DNA from: Actinomycetes bacterium
GTDB lineage: Bacteria > Actinomycetota > Acidimicrobiia > Acidimicrobiales > RAAP-2
Length of the DNA: 64,000 nucleotides
Reading direction: 5' to 3'
Assembly (NCBI GenBank): GCA_021778895.1
Contig: JAJYBR010000005.1
Location: forward strand, 97,034 to 161,033
The notes below the pieces were generated by a model. The model did not search any database, was not told where the DNA came from, and saw nothing but the letters and a program-made list of their open reading frames with translations. Below are positions 36,460 through 45,706 of the stretch, piece after piece (the first letter of the stretch is position 1; each line of letters begins with the position of its first letter). Made by a program: the position numbers and the translations under genes.

Positions 36460-38085
36460 ATGGACCGCCCCTTCGCCATCACGCTCGACGTGGGCACCAG
36501 CCGGGCCAACCACACCGGCTCGTGGCGCATCGAGCGCCCGGTCTACGTCGACCGCCTCCCGCCGTGCAACGACGCGTGCCCGGCCGGTGAGAACATCCAG
36601 GGCTGGCTGTACCACGCCGAGTCGGGCGACTACGAGAGCGCCTGGCGCACCCTGGTCCAGGAGAACCCCCTGCCCGCGGTGATGGGCCGGGTCTGCTTCC
36701 ACCCCTGCGAGACCGCCTGCAACCGGGTGCACGTCGACGAGGCCGTCGGCATCAACGCCGTCGAGCGCTTCCTCGGCGACACCGCCATCGAGCGGGGCTG
36801 GTCCCTGCCCGCGCCGGGCCCCGACACCGGCCACACGGTGCTGGTCGTGGGGGCCGGGCCCGCCGGGCTGTCGGCCGCTTACCACCTGCGCCGCCTGGGC
36901 CACGCGGTGCGGCTGGTCGACTCGTCACCGCGCCTGGGCGGCATGCTGCGCTACGGCATCCCGGCCTACCGCCTGCCGCGCGCCGTGCTCGACGCCGAGA
37001 TCGACCGGATCCTGGCCCTGGGCGTCGAGGTCGTGACGAGCCACCCGGTGCTCGACATCGAGGCCGAGCAGCGCGCCTGTGGCGCCGACGCCGTCTTCCT
37101 GGCCGTGGGCGCCCAGCTGGGCAAGCGCGTGCACATCCCCGCGGGCGACTCGACCAAGGTCGTCGACGCGGTCTCCTTCCTCCACCAGGTCGCCGACGAC
37201 GACCCGCCGCTGCTCGGCCGCCGCGTCGTCGTCTACGGCGGCGGCGACACCGCGATGGACGCCGCCCGCACCGCCCGGCGCCTCGGCGCGACCGACGCGG
37301 TGATCGTCTATCGCCGCAACCGCGACAAGATGCCCGCCCACCCCGAGGAGGTCGAGCAGGCGCTCGGCGAGGGCGTGAAGGTCCGCTGGCTCTCGACCAT
37401 CGACCGCTTCGAGGGCGGCCGCCTCGTGCTCGAGCGCATGCGCCTGACCCCCGACGGGCTGCCCGAGCCGACCGGCGAGTACGACGAGCTCGACGCCGAC
37501 GCGCTGGTGCTGGCGCTGGGCCAGGACACCGACCTGTCGCTGCTCGAGGGCGCCGGCGCCGTGTCGGTGTCCAACGGCGTCGTCGAGGTGGGCCTCCAGA
37601 TGATGACGACGCAGCCCGGAATCTTCGCCGGCGGCGACGTCGCCCCCTCGGACCGCACCGCGACCGTCGCGATCGGGCACGGCAAGCACGCCGCGCGCGG
37701 CATCGACGCGTACCTGCGCGGTGAGACGCCCGCCAGTCCCGAGCGCCACGACCTGGCCAGCTTCGACCGGCTGAACACCTGGTACTACGCGGACGCGCCG
37801 CGCACGCAGCGCCCCGAGCTCGAGCTGGTACGCCGCCAGACCAACTTCGAGGAGGTCGTGCGCGGCCTGACCGAGGACAACGCCCTCTTTGAGGCACGGC
37901 GCTGCCTGTCGTGCGGCAACTGCTTCGAGTGCGACAACTGCTTCGGGGTGTGCCCGGACAACGCGGTGATCAAGCTCGGGCCCGGGGAGCGCTACGCGTT
38001 CAACTACGACTTCTGCAAGGGTTGCGGGATCTGCGCCAGTGAGTGCCCGTGCGGAGCCATTGAGATGGTGCCCGAGCGCATCTGA
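36460..38085 (+). CDS. GltD-like flavoprotein fused to two-cluster ferredoxin (delta-type) domain
   Basis: The 541-residue protein joins two modules. Residues 1-460 resemble glutamate synthase small subunit/NADPH oxidoreductases: N-terminal Cys motif PPCNDACPAG, RVCFHPCETACNR, FAD-binding VLVVGAGPAGLSAAYHL and NADP-binding VVVYGGGDTAMDAART. Residues about 475-535 carry two [4Fe-4S] ferredoxin motifs, CLSCGNCFECDNCFGVCP and CKGCGICASECPCGA, like a PorD delta subunit. It probably passes electrons between the oxidoreductase and NAD(P)H. The ATG directly follows the beta stop. Confidence 0.93.
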   Translation: MDRPFAITLDVGTSRANHTGSWRIERPVYVDRLPPCNDACPAGENIQGWLYHAESGDYESAWRTLVQENPLPAVMGRVCFHPCETACNRVHVDEAVGINAVERFLGDTAIERGWSLPAPGPDTGHTVLVVGAGPAGLSAAYHLRRLGHAVRLVDSSPRLGGMLRYGIPAYRLPRAVLDAEIDRILALGVEVVTSHPVLDIEAEQRACGADAVFLAVGAQLGKRVHIPAGDSTKVVDAVSFLHQVADDDPPLLGRRVVVYGGGDTAMDAARTARRLGATDAVIVYRRNRDKMPAHPEEVEQALGEGVKVRWLSTIDRFEGGRLVLERMRLTPDGLPEPTGEYDELDADALVLALGQDTDLSLLEGAGAVSVSNGVVEVGLQMMTTQPGIFAGGDVAPSDRTATVAIGHGKHAARGIDAYLRGETPASPERHDLASFDRLNTWYYADAPRTQRPELELVRRQTNFEEVVRGLTEDNALFEARRCLSCGNCFECDNCFGVCPDNAVIKLGPGERYAFNYDFCKGCGICASECPCGAIEMVPERI

Positions 38086-38192
38086 TCTGTCCTTGCCCGC
38101 GGCCGGGAACGTCCTCTAACCTGCAAGGAAACGCGTCGGGAGGTCGGGATGCACCTGTCGGTGGGGTCCCGTCGCGATCGAGGTATGCGAGC
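38086..38192 (+). other. Leader of the EAL-domain gene
   Basis: The 107-bp gap has a -10-like TAACCT at about 38117-38122, which would give a leader of about 70 nt. It is GC-rich and can pair with itself, but I recognise no known riboswitch. The c-di-GMP GEMM core motifs are not present. Confidence 0.35.
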
Positions 38193-41100
38193 GTGACGGG
38201 TCGCGAGTTCGGCGAGTCAGGGTTGACTCGCGTGTCCGACCTCGAGTTCGAGCCCCGCGTCCTGGTGCGACCCGTGCGCGACGCCCATGGATCGATCGTT
38301 GACGTGACGTTCGTCGCCGTGAACGAGCGGGCCGCCCGCGCCCTGGGCGCGGACGCTGCGTCACTCCTCAACCGCAACGCCGTCGCGCTCGACCCCCGCA
38401 TGGGCCGATCCAGCGTCCTGGACGTCGTGCGTCAGGCCGCCGAGCAGGACACCCCGGTGGTCTGGTCGCGCGCGCGCGACGCCGACCACCGGACCGGGCA
38501 GCCCATCGTGTTCGACGTGGCGGCCGTGCGCCGCGACGACCTCGTCGAGCTCACGTGGCGCAACCGCACCGGGGAACTCGAGCTCCAGCGCTCGTACCAG
38601 ATCCTCGCCGAGCACGCCAGCGACGTCGTGTTCCGGGCCAACCTCGACACGCTCATCACGTGGGTCTCGCCTTCGAGTCACACGATCCTCGGATGGTCGC
38701 CGACCGACCTGGTCGGCACGGAGGCGACAGCCCTCCTCCATCCGGAGGACCTCCCCCACGTCCAGCAGTGGCTGTCCGAGCTTGAGCACGACTCCCGCCT
38801 CGAGGTGGAGGTTCGGCTCCGGCACGTCGACGGCACCTACAGCTACTTCCGGGTCCAGCTCGTGCTGGTCGAGACGGGGGGCGCGCCCTCGGAGGTCGTG
38901 GGCAGTCTGCGCGACATCGACGAGGCAGTTCGCACCCGCCGGCGACTCGAGCACCTCGGCGAGCGCTACCGCCTCGTGGCCGAGCACGCCGGCGACGTCG
39001 TGGTGCGCGGATCGGTGGACGGGCGCATTGATTGGGTCTTCGACTCGGTGGAGGCATTTCTCGGGTGGCGACCCGAGGAGCTCGAGGGTCGGCCCTTCGA
39101 CGAGCTCGTCCATCCCGACGATCATGCCCACATCGTCGGAGTCCGCCGCGTGGTCGCACGCGGCGAGCGTGGGAGCGCCGAGGTGCGCCTGCGCCAACGC
39201 AGCGGCGGCTACCGGTGGACGGCGATCACGGTGCAAGACCTTCCGGGCGAAGGTGGCCAGCCGGCGATCCGCCTGGCGTGGTGGCGAGACATCGAGGCCG
39301 AGGTTCACGAGCGCGCGGCCACCGCGTCCGCCGAGGCCCGCTACCGGCTGGTGGCTGAGAACGCATCCGACATCGTTTGGCAGATCGACCCGTCGGGGAT
39401 GTTGACGTGGATCTCACCGTCCGTCGAGACGATTCTCGGGTGGCGCCCCCAGGATCTCGTCGGGCGACCGGTCTTCGACCTGAACGTGGACACGGACGTG
39501 CCCGCACGCCGGCGAGCGCACGCGGCAATCCTCCGCGGTGACCTGGTCGCCCCCTTTGAGGGTCGCTATCGCCGGGCCGATGGCACCTTTCGCTGGCTGT
39601 CGGCCCACTACCGTGCGATGCACGTCGACGGGCAGATCGTTGGCGTGGCCGTCGGCCTACGCGATCTTGAGGCGACCGTGCGCTCCCGTCGAGCCGCGGC
39701 CGCGCTGGCCAGTGGCAACGCCATTCTCGTGCGGGCGGTGACCGAGGAGGCGCTGCTGGCCGAGCTGTGCCAGAGCCTCGTCGACACGACGGGCTACGCG
39801 CTCGCCTGGTACGGGCGGCCGGTCGCCGAGCCCGGCAACCCCGTCGCCGTGGTCGCGAGCTCGAAACGGCTGCACGAGTACGTGGACGCGATCACCGTCT
39901 CGTGGAGTGATGGACCCACCGGGCGTGGTCCGACGGGGACGGCCCTGCGCACCGGAGACCCGCAGATCCTCAACGACCTGCAGAGCGACCCGAACTTCGC
40001 TCCGTGGTCCGGCCGTGCCACCTCCTTCGGGCTCGCGGCCTCCGTCGCCCTCCCGGTGCAGGTCAGCGGACGTCTCGACGGCGCCTTCACCGTGTACAGC
40101 GACTCGACGCAGGCATTCGACGACGAATCCGTCGATCTGCTGATGAGCCTCGCCGCCCAGGTCGGGATCGGCCTCGAGCGCTTGCGCGAGCGCGACCGCC
40201 TGTCCGGCGCGCTGCAGCAGGCGACGCTGCTGCGCACGGCCATCGACCATGCGGCGGAGTCGGTCGTCGTCACGGACTTGACGCCGCGAATCCTGTACGC
40301 GAATCCTGCTGCGGCCCGCACGACGGGCCGGGACATCACGGAGATCCTGGGTCAGAATCCGCGACTGTGGCAGAGCGGCCTGCACGACGTGGCCTTCTAC
40401 CAGGAGATGTGGGGGACCTTGCTCGCGGGCCATCCGTGGCGAGGTCACGTCATCAACCGCCGTGCCAACGGTGAGATCTATGAGGTCGAGGCGGTGATCT
40501 CGCCCGTGTTCGGCGCCGACGGAGTCGCCACCGCGTACGTCGCCGTGGAGCGCGATCTCGCGACCGAGCGGCAGCTCGAGGCCGACGTCGAGCGCCAGGA
40601 TCGCGACGCGGCCCAGCTGGCCGACCTGATGAGCGACACCCGAGCGGGCTTCGACCTGCACAGCGCCGCCCAGGACCTGGGCGACCAGCTGCTGAGTCTC
40701 GACTTCATCGACTTCGTGGCGATCTACTGTCGCAAAGCCGACGCGGCGTTTCCGCTGATCGCCATCTCCGGCGATCACGAAGCGGTGCACGCCGGCCGGA
40801 GCATCGCTCCAGAGCTGCCGCGAGAGTGGATCAAGATGATCGAGACGCGCGCACGCGTCCGGCGCGTGGACTTGACGCACCCCGAGGCGATCGGCACCAG
40901 CGCGCCGCTGGTCGCCCTCGCCGAGCGCGGCTATGTCTCGGCCGCGCTGGTGCCCGTCCGCTGGAACGGGAAGACCATCGGCGCTCTCAGCATCGCCACC
41001 CACGAATCGTCGCATACGGGAGTATCCGCGCGAGCATCCGTGCTCGAGGAGCTCGGGTCATTCGCAGGGTCGCAGCTGGGCCCCCAGCTCGAGCGCGACG

Positions 41101-41819
41101 AGCGTCACCAGATCCTGCGAGCAGGTGTCATCGACGTCCTCGACCACGAGCGCTTCCACCCCGTGTTCCAGCCCATTGTGAGCCTGGTGTCGGGCACGAT
41201 CCACGGATTCGAGGCGCTCACCCGCTTCGACGATGGGCGCTCACCCGACGAGCACTTCGCCGAGGCCACCGCGGCGGGCATGACGACCGAACTCGAGCTG
41301 GCCTGCGCCCGTCGAGCCCTGGTCGAGGCAGCCCACCTGCCGGCCGGCAGCCTGCTCACACTCAACCTTTCGCCCACCACGCTGCTGGCCTCGGACGCGC
41401 TCGGTCTCCTCGATGGAACGTCGATGGCCCTGGGCATCGAGCTGACCGAGCACAGCGCCATCGCCGACTACCCCGCTTTGCGCCAGATACTGGTGGCGCT
41501 GCCCGACGTACGCCTCCTCGTCGACGACGCGGGGGCCGGCTACGCATCGATGCGACACATCCTGGAGCTGCATCCCGACATCGTGAAGTTGGACATCAGC
41601 CTGGTGCGCGGAATCGACACCGACGAGGCCAAGCAGGCGCTGGTGGCGGGCATGCGGGGCTTCGCCGATCGCACGGAGATGACCCTGCTGGCTGAAGGCG
41701 TGGAGACCGCCGCCGAGGCCGACGTCCTCCGACACATTGGCGTCGACCTCGCCCAGGGCTACCACTTCTCGCGGCCCTTGCCCGCGACCAACTGGCGCAC
41801 ACCCGAACCTCAGCCCTAG
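38193..41819 (+). CDS. Multi-PAS/GAF c-di-GMP phosphodiesterase (EAL)
   Basis: The 1208-residue cytoplasmic protein has no transmembrane helices. Layout: an N-terminal PAS-like region (15-120), three PAS domains (about 132-245, 255-370, 382-495), GAF (about 505-665), PAS (about 680-800), GAF (about 815-960) and EAL (about 965-1200). The EAL active site is complete: FEALTRF, LTLNLSP, IELTEHS, LVDDAGAGYAS, IVKLDIS, LLAEGVET and QGYHF. There is no GGDEF domain. It should hydrolyse c-di-GMP in response to ligands or redox signals sensed by the PAS/GAF tandem. GTG start 38193 (ribosome site weak). Confidence 0.93.
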   Translation: MTGREFGESGLTRVSDLEFEPRVLVRPVRDAHGSIVDVTFVAVNERAARALGADAASLLNRNAVALDPRMGRSSVLDVVRQAAEQDTPVVWSRARDADHRTGQPIVFDVAAVRRDDLVELTWRNRTGELELQRSYQILAEHASDVVFRANLDTLITWVSPSSHTILGWSPTDLVGTEATALLHPEDLPHVQQWLSELEHDSRLEVEVRLRHVDGTYSYFRVQLVLVETGGAPSEVVGSLRDIDEAVRTRRRLEHLGERYRLVAEHAGDVVVRGSVDGRIDWVFDSVEAFLGWRPEELEGRPFDELVHPDDHAHIVGVRRVVARGERGSAEVRLRQRSGGYRWTAITVQDLPGEGGQPAIRLAWWRDIEAEVHERAATASAEARYRLVAENASDIVWQIDPSGMLTWISPSVETILGWRPQDLVGRPVFDLNVDTDVPARRRAHAAILRGDLVAPFEGRYRRADGTFRWLSAHYRAMHVDGQIVGVAVGLRDLEATVRSRRAAAALASGNAILVRAVTEEALLAELCQSLVDTTGYALAWYGRPVAEPGNPVAVVASSKRLHEYVDAITVSWSDGPTGRGPTGTALRTGDPQILNDLQSDPNFAPWSGRATSFGLAASVALPVQVSGRLDGAFTVYSDSTQAFDDESVDLLMSLAAQVGIGLERLRERDRLSGALQQATLLRTAIDHAAESVVVTDLTPRILYANPAAARTTGRDITEILGQNPRLWQSGLHDVAFYQEMWGTLLAGHPWRGHVINRRANGEIYEVEAVISPVFGADGVATAYVAVERDLATERQLEADVERQDRDAAQLADLMSDTRAGFDLHSAAQDLGDQLLSLDFIDFVAIYCRKADAAFPLIAISGDHEAVHAGRSIAPELPREWIKMIETRARVRRVDLTHPEAIGTSAPLVALAERGYVSAALVPVRWNGKTIGALSIATHESSHTGVSARASVLEELGSFAGSQLGPQLERDERHQILRAGVIDVLDHERFHPVFQPIVSLVSGTIHGFEALTRFDDGRSPDEHFAEATAAGMTTELELACARRALVEAAHLPAGSLLTLNLSPTTLLASDALGLLDGTSMALGIELTEHSAIADYPALRQILVALPDVRLLVDDAGAGYASMRHILELHPDIVKLDISLVRGIDTDEAKQALVAGMRGFADRTEMTLLAEGVETAAEADVLRHIGVDLAQGYHFSRPLPATNWRTPEPQP

Positions 41820-41823
41820 GGGC

Positions 41824-42162
41824 TCAGCCGTGAAGCAGGGCGGGAACGCTCGACAGGGCGACGCACACCCCCGTGCCGGCGACCAGGCTCAGGCCGAGGT
41901 GGTGACGCCAGCGGTGCACGAGCACCGTGACGACCAGGGCGACCGCCTCGGCCACCCCACCGGTCACCGACCCCTGGCGCAGCCGCGCCGTGACCCACAC
42001 GGCGAGCACCGTGAGCACGCCGAGCGGGAGGGCCCGCGCCAGGCGCGCCACCAGCCCGGAGTCGCGCCAGAGCGCGCGCGCCAGGAAGGACCCCGCGCGC
42101 AGCGCGAAGGTGACGCCGCTCGCCGTGGCGATGGCGGCCGCGACGTACCAGCCCGACGTCAC
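41824..42162 (-). CDS. azlD: AzlD-type branched-chain amino acid transport subunit
   Basis: The 112-residue membrane protein has four hydrophobic segments and the AzlD pattern (ASGVTFALRAGSFLARALWRD, LPLGVLTVLAVWVTARL). AzlC/AzlD form an exporter of branched-chain amino acids and related compounds. The GTG start overlaps the azlC stop by four bases (GTGA), so the two subunits are translationally coupled. Confidence 0.9.
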   Translation of the reverse strand: MTSGWYVAAAIATASGVTFALRAGSFLARALWRDSGLVARLARALPLGVLTVLAVWVTARLRQGSVTGGVAEAVALVVTVLVHRWRHHLGLSLVAGTGVCVALSSVPALLHG

Positions 42163-42875
42163 CAGGCCCCCCGCGAGATGCGCGGCGACGTCCCGTCCCG
42201 CACCGCCAAGCCGACCCCGAGCAGGCCCAGGGCGAGCGGCAGCATCGATCCGGGCACGGCGAGCTGGGCGACCCCGGCACTGGCCAGGGCCAAGGCCACG
42301 GTGACCCGGTCGGGCCGCGACGCGTAGGCGTCGAGGGCCAGGACCACGAAGAGCGCCGGCAGGACGAACCCGACGCCGTGCACGCCGCGCAGAAGGACTG
42401 CTCCCAGGGCGGCGCCGCTCAGCGCCCCGGTCACCCACGACACGTGGATCCCGAGCTGGGTGGCGATGACCTGGCGGCCCGACAGGGCGGCCGGCTCGGT
42501 CCGCGTCAGCAGGGCGTAGGCCTCGTCGCACAGGGCGAACACGCTGTAGAGGCGCGCCCGGCGACCCCGGACGCGCTCGAGGGGGAACGAGAGCCCGTAG
42601 ACGAGGTGGCGCGAGTTGACGAGCAGCGTCGTGACCGCGATCGACACCAGCGAGGCGTGGGCCACGATGAGGCCGACCAGGAGGAACTCGACCGAGCCGG
42701 CGAGGACGCTGGCCGAGATGAGCGGCACGAGCCACCACGGCAGGCCCTGGCTGGTGGCCCAGGCCCCGAAGCCCACCCCGAGGGCGAAGATGCCCAGCCA
42801 CACCACCCCGGCCTCCCGGACGGCCGCCGCCACGCCACCCGAGCGCGTCGCGTCGACAGAGGACACCGGATCCAT
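42159..42875 (-). CDS. azlC: AzlC-type branched-chain amino acid exporter
   Basis: The 238-residue membrane protein is of the AzlC/LIV-E family: GWATSQGL-like first loop (GAWATSQGLPWWLV), GSVEFLLVGLIVAH, LLVNSRHLVYGLSF and CDEAYALL. The ATG start follows TAGTCT (42885-42890) by 9 nt. It is divergent from an Lrp/AsnC regulator, the same arrangement as azlB-azlCD in Bacillus, so the regulator probably controls this operon. Confidence 0.92.
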   Translation of the reverse strand: MDPVSSVDATRSGGVAAAVREAGVVWLGIFALGVGFGAWATSQGLPWWLVPLISASVLAGSVEFLLVGLIVAHASLVSIAVTTLLVNSRHLVYGLSFPLERVRGRRARLYSVFALCDEAYALLTRTEPAALSGRQVIATQLGIHVSWVTGALSGAALGAVLLRGVHGVGFVLPALFVVLALDAYASRPDRVTVALALASAGVAQLAVPGSMLPLALGLLGVGLAVRDGTSPRISRGAW

Positions 42876-42958
42876 GAGGACGCCAGACTACGGCAGCGGC
42901 TCCGCACGGTGGATGCGTTCTGTTGCCCTCTACGGCACTAATGCGCAATAATCATGCG
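42876..42958. promoter_or_regulatory. Divergent azlC/lrp control region
   Basis: The region between azlC and the Lrp gene is AT-richer near the regulator and holds a direct repeat, ATGCG-N8-ATGCG (42941-42958). A possible -10 AATAAT lies 6 nt before GTG 42959, and TAGTCT precedes azlC. The repeat is a candidate Lrp site, but the match is weak. Confidence 0.4.
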
Positions 42959-43405
42959 GTGGACGCCATCGATCACGCCATCATCACGCAGCTGCGCCGC
43001 GACGGCCGCTGCACTATCCAGGACCTGGCCAGCCGGGTCGGCCTGACGCCGGCCCCGTGCCTGCGCCGCGTGCGGCGGCTCGAGTCCTCCGGGGTGATCG
43101 CCGGATACGGCGCGCGCATCGATCCGAGCGCCGTGGGCCGCGGCTTCGAGGTGATCGTCCACGCCGAGATCGCGGCCAAGGACCTGGCCACGGTGCAGGC
43201 CTTCGAGGAGCGCGTGGCCGCCATGGACGAGGTCGTCGAGCTGCGCCGGATGTTCGGTCTCCCCGACTACATCTTGCGCGTGCGGGTGGCCGACGCGCCC
43301 GCCTACGAGCGCTGGCTGACCACCCGGCTGCTCGGCGACTCGGCCATCGCGCGCGTCGACTCGCGCATCACGATGAAGCTCATCAAACTGGAGGCCGGGA
43401 GCTAG
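42959..43405 (+). CDS. Lrp/AsnC-family transcriptional regulator
   Basis: The 148-residue protein has an N-terminal winged helix (VDAIDHAIITQLRRDGRCTIQDLASRVGL...) and a C-terminal RAM ligand-binding domain (VRVADAPAYERWLTTRLL). GTG 42959 gives the usual family start VDAIDHAII and follows AATAAT by 6 nt. ATG 42941 would add six residues. As a divergent neighbour it probably regulates azlCD in response to a branched-chain amino acid or similar ligand. Confidence 0.9.
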   Translation: MDAIDHAIITQLRRDGRCTIQDLASRVGLTPAPCLRRVRRLESSGVIAGYGARIDPSAVGRGFEVIVHAEIAAKDLATVQAFEERVAAMDEVVELRRMFGLPDYILRVRVADAPAYERWLTTRLLGDSAIARVDSRITMKLIKLEAGS

Positions 43406-43728
43406 GCCAGCGCCGCCGTCACGGCCGCTCGGGCGTCGCCGGCGGCCCCCACGTGCAGCGTCAGGTGCATGGTGTCCAGCATGCGCACCATCCCGTCACC
43501 GACGTGGGCGGCGACCACGGCCTCGACATTCTGCTCGCGCAGGAAGCGCGCGACCCGGGCGTGGTGGCGCGCCGAGGATCCCTCGTCGTGCAGGTGATCC
43601 CAGCCGACGTCGACCTCGTCCCAGCGGGCGATCTCCCCGTCGGTGACCTCGGCCACGGCGATGCGCTGCGCTCGACCCCAACGGGGGTCGACTGTCCCAT
43701 CCGGCTGCACCGGCACACACACGATCAT
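43402..43728 (-). CDS. Small protein of the NifX/NifB C-terminal (FeMo cofactor) family
   Basis: The 108-residue protein is a single alpha/beta domain beginning MIVCVPVQPDGTVDPRWGRAQRIAVAEV. It ends with LDTMHLTLHVGAAGDARAAV, resembling the dinitrogenase iron-molybdenum cofactor biosynthesis family. Such domains also occur in organisms without nitrogenase; no nif gene is in the window. TACCGT (43735-43740) lies 6 nt before the ATG (leaderless). Its stop overlaps the Lrp gene stop on the other strand. Confidence 0.75.
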   Translation of the reverse strand: MIVCVPVQPDGTVDPRWGRAQRIAVAEVTDGEIARWDEVDVGWDHLHDEGSSARHHARVARFLREQNVEAVVAAHVGDGMVRMLDTMHLTLHVGAAGDARAAVTAALA

Positions 43729-43762
43729 GACTGCACGGTAGCGGAGCGGCGCGCCCGAGGCG

Positions 43763-45196
43763 TCACTCGTGCAGGCCCGCGCAGTGCCCGCCGAGCTCCA
43801 GGACCACGTCGACCAGTGCGGTGACGTCCTCGTCGCTGGTGCGGAAGTTGGTGAAGCAGGGGCGCAGCCACACCGCCCCGTCGATGGTGGCCGGCGAGAC
43901 GAAGACCCGGCCGTCCTCCTGCAGGCGGGCGCACAGCGCCGTCGTGTGCGCGTCGGGGTCCGAGCAGCCCGGCACGACGGCGCGCAGCGGCGCGATCGAC
44001 AGGGTCGGCCGGCGCGCCAGGGTCGCCAGGAGCGGATGCGCACTCGCCCGGTCGTGAAGCATCTGGGCCTGCGCGCAGTTGCGCGCCACCGCCGCGCGCA
44101 TGGCGGCCGCCCCGTGGGTGAGCAAGGCCAGCCACAGCTTGAGCGCACGGAACGGCCGCGAGTACTCCAGGGTCAGGTCCACGGCGTTGAGGCGCTCCTC
44201 GGCGTGGGGCACGTAGGCCTCGTCGTGGGCGAAGGCCGCCGCCAGGTGCTGGGTGTCGCGCACCAGCAGCGCGCTGCAGGCCTTGGGAACGAACATCCAC
44301 TTGTGACAGTCCACGGTCACCGAGTCGGCCCGCTCGAGCCCGGCGAAGCGGGGCCGGCACGCCTCGACCGTGGCGGCCGGGAGGCCGTAGGCGCCATCGA
44401 CGTGGAGCCAGACACCGTAGTGCGCCGCGATGTCGGCCATCTCCCCGATCGGGTCCACGGCACCGGTGAGCGTGGTCCCGGCGGTCGCGACGATCGCGAC
44501 GGGGGTGCGCCCGGCGGCCCGGTCCTCGTCGAGGGCACGGCGCAGGTGGTCGACGCGCAGGGCCCGCTCGGCGTCGATGTCGATCGCGCGCACGAAGTCC
44601 CGCCCCACCCCGAGCGTCTCGGCCGCTCGCACGATCGAGTAGTGCGCCTCGCTCGAGCAGTAGACGGTCGGCGTTGCGCCGGCCAGGCCCCGCAGGCGCG
44701 AGCCGGGCAGCGCCGCCTCGCGGGCCGCGGTGAGGGCCGTGATGTTGGAGACGGTGCCCCCGCTGGTGAAGGTGCCGGTCGCGGCCGGGTAGCCAAGGAA
44801 CGCGGCCAGCCAGTCGACCGCCTGGGTCTCGAGCGCCGTGGCGGCCCCGGCGTCGACGGCCAGGTTGATGTCGTAGGAGTGGGCCAGCAGGTCGGCCAGA
44901 GCACCCATCTCGAGGCCGCTGGAGCCGATGAAGCCGAAGAAGCGCGGACGCGACTGGGCCATCGAGGTGTCGAGGACCTCGGCGGCCCAGTCGATCGCCT
45001 CGAGGGGGTCGATGCCCTCCTCGGGCAGGGGTAGCGCCAGTCGCGCCCGCAGGTCCGGCGAGATCGGTGACTCGGTCTCGCGGGCCTGGTCGAACTCGGT
45101 CCAGGCGCGCAGCACGTGGGCCGCGGCGTGCTCCAGGGCGGCCGGGCGCCGGGTGCCCAGCGAGAGGCTCGCCGTGTGCGGCGTCGGTTCACTCAC
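43763..45196 (-). CDS. PLP-dependent aromatic amino acid decarboxylase-like enzyme
   Basis: The 477-residue group II decarboxylase of the DDC family is more eukaryote-like than its paralogue. Marks are the PLP lysine in VDCHKWMFVP, ring-binding Asp in HVDGAYGLPA, TAGTTLTGAVDPI and FTSGGTVSNITALTAAR. The reaction is probably decarboxylation of an aromatic amino acid, but the substrate is unproven. GTG 45196 lies 6 nt after TATCCT (45203-45208), so the transcript is leaderless. Confidence 0.9.
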   Translation of the reverse strand: MSEPTPHTASLSLGTRRPAALEHAAAHVLRAWTEFDQARETESPISPDLRARLALPLPEEGIDPLEAIDWAAEVLDTSMAQSRPRFFGFIGSSGLEMGALADLLAHSYDINLAVDAGAATALETQAVDWLAAFLGYPAATGTFTSGGTVSNITALTAAREAALPGSRLRGLAGATPTVYCSSEAHYSIVRAAETLGVGRDFVRAIDIDAERALRVDHLRRALDEDRAAGRTPVAIVATAGTTLTGAVDPIGEMADIAAHYGVWLHVDGAYGLPAATVEACRPRFAGLERADSVTVDCHKWMFVPKACSALLVRDTQHLAAAFAHDEAYVPHAEERLNAVDLTLEYSRPFRALKLWLALLTHGAAAMRAAVARNCAQAQMLHDRASAHPLLATLARRPTLSIAPLRAVVPGCSDPDAHTTALCARLQEDGRVFVSPATIDGAVWLRPCFTNFRTSDEDVTALVDVVLELGGHCAGLHE

Positions 45197-45241
45197 CGGG
45201 GCAGGATAACCCAGGGTGCCCCGGACCGGTCCCGAGGGCCG

Positions 45242-45706
45242 TCAGCCCGGGGTGCCCGATTGCGTCGTCTCGAGGGAGAACCGGTAGACGTTGGTGTCAC
45301 GGCGCGCGAACCCCAGCTTCTGGTAGAGAGCGTTGGCGGCCGCGCGCGAGGGTCGGCTCGTCAGGTCGACCTGGCGGGCACCGTGGGCGGCGGCCAGCGC
45401 CAGGGCGGCGCGGGTCAGCTGATCGGCGACGCCGCGCTGGCGCGCCGACGCGTCGACCACCACGTCCTCGATCCAGGCGCGGTGCCCGGTGGGGATCGCG
45501 AACTCGACGAGTGTCAGGGTGCCGACGACCCGGCCCGCCAGTCGGGCGACGAAGACGGCGGTGCCCTCGCGCGCCAGCAGCTCGGTCAAGGTCGCGAGCG
45601 TCAGGGGCGCCGCGGACGACGAGAGCTGGGGCAGCAGGGCGTTCAGGTCCGCCAGCAACTCGGCCGAGGCGTCGCGGACCTCCTCGACGACGACGTCTGG
45701 GCTCAC
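45242..45706 (-). CDS. GNAT-family N-acetyltransferase
   Basis: The 154-residue single GNAT domain has VVGTLTLVEF, the acetyl-CoA loop SARQRGVADQLTRAAL and the C-terminal ANALYQKLGFARR. GTG 45706 is inside the stop of the NUDIX gene (GTGA overlap), so it is the last gene of the chdC-NUDIX-GNAT operon. The acceptor is unknown. Confidence 0.85.
   Translation of the reverse strand: MSPDVVVEEVRDASAELLADLNALLPQLSSSAAPLTLATLTELLAREGTAVFVARLAGRVVGTLTLVEFAIPTGHRAWIEDVVVDASARQRGVADQLTRAALALAAAHGARQVDLTSRPSRAAANALYQKLGFARRDTNVYRFSLETTQSGTPG

Noticed and set aside
38086..38192. c-di-GMP (GEMM) riboswitch before the EAL gene
   Set aside because: The conserved GEMM motifs are not present in the leader.
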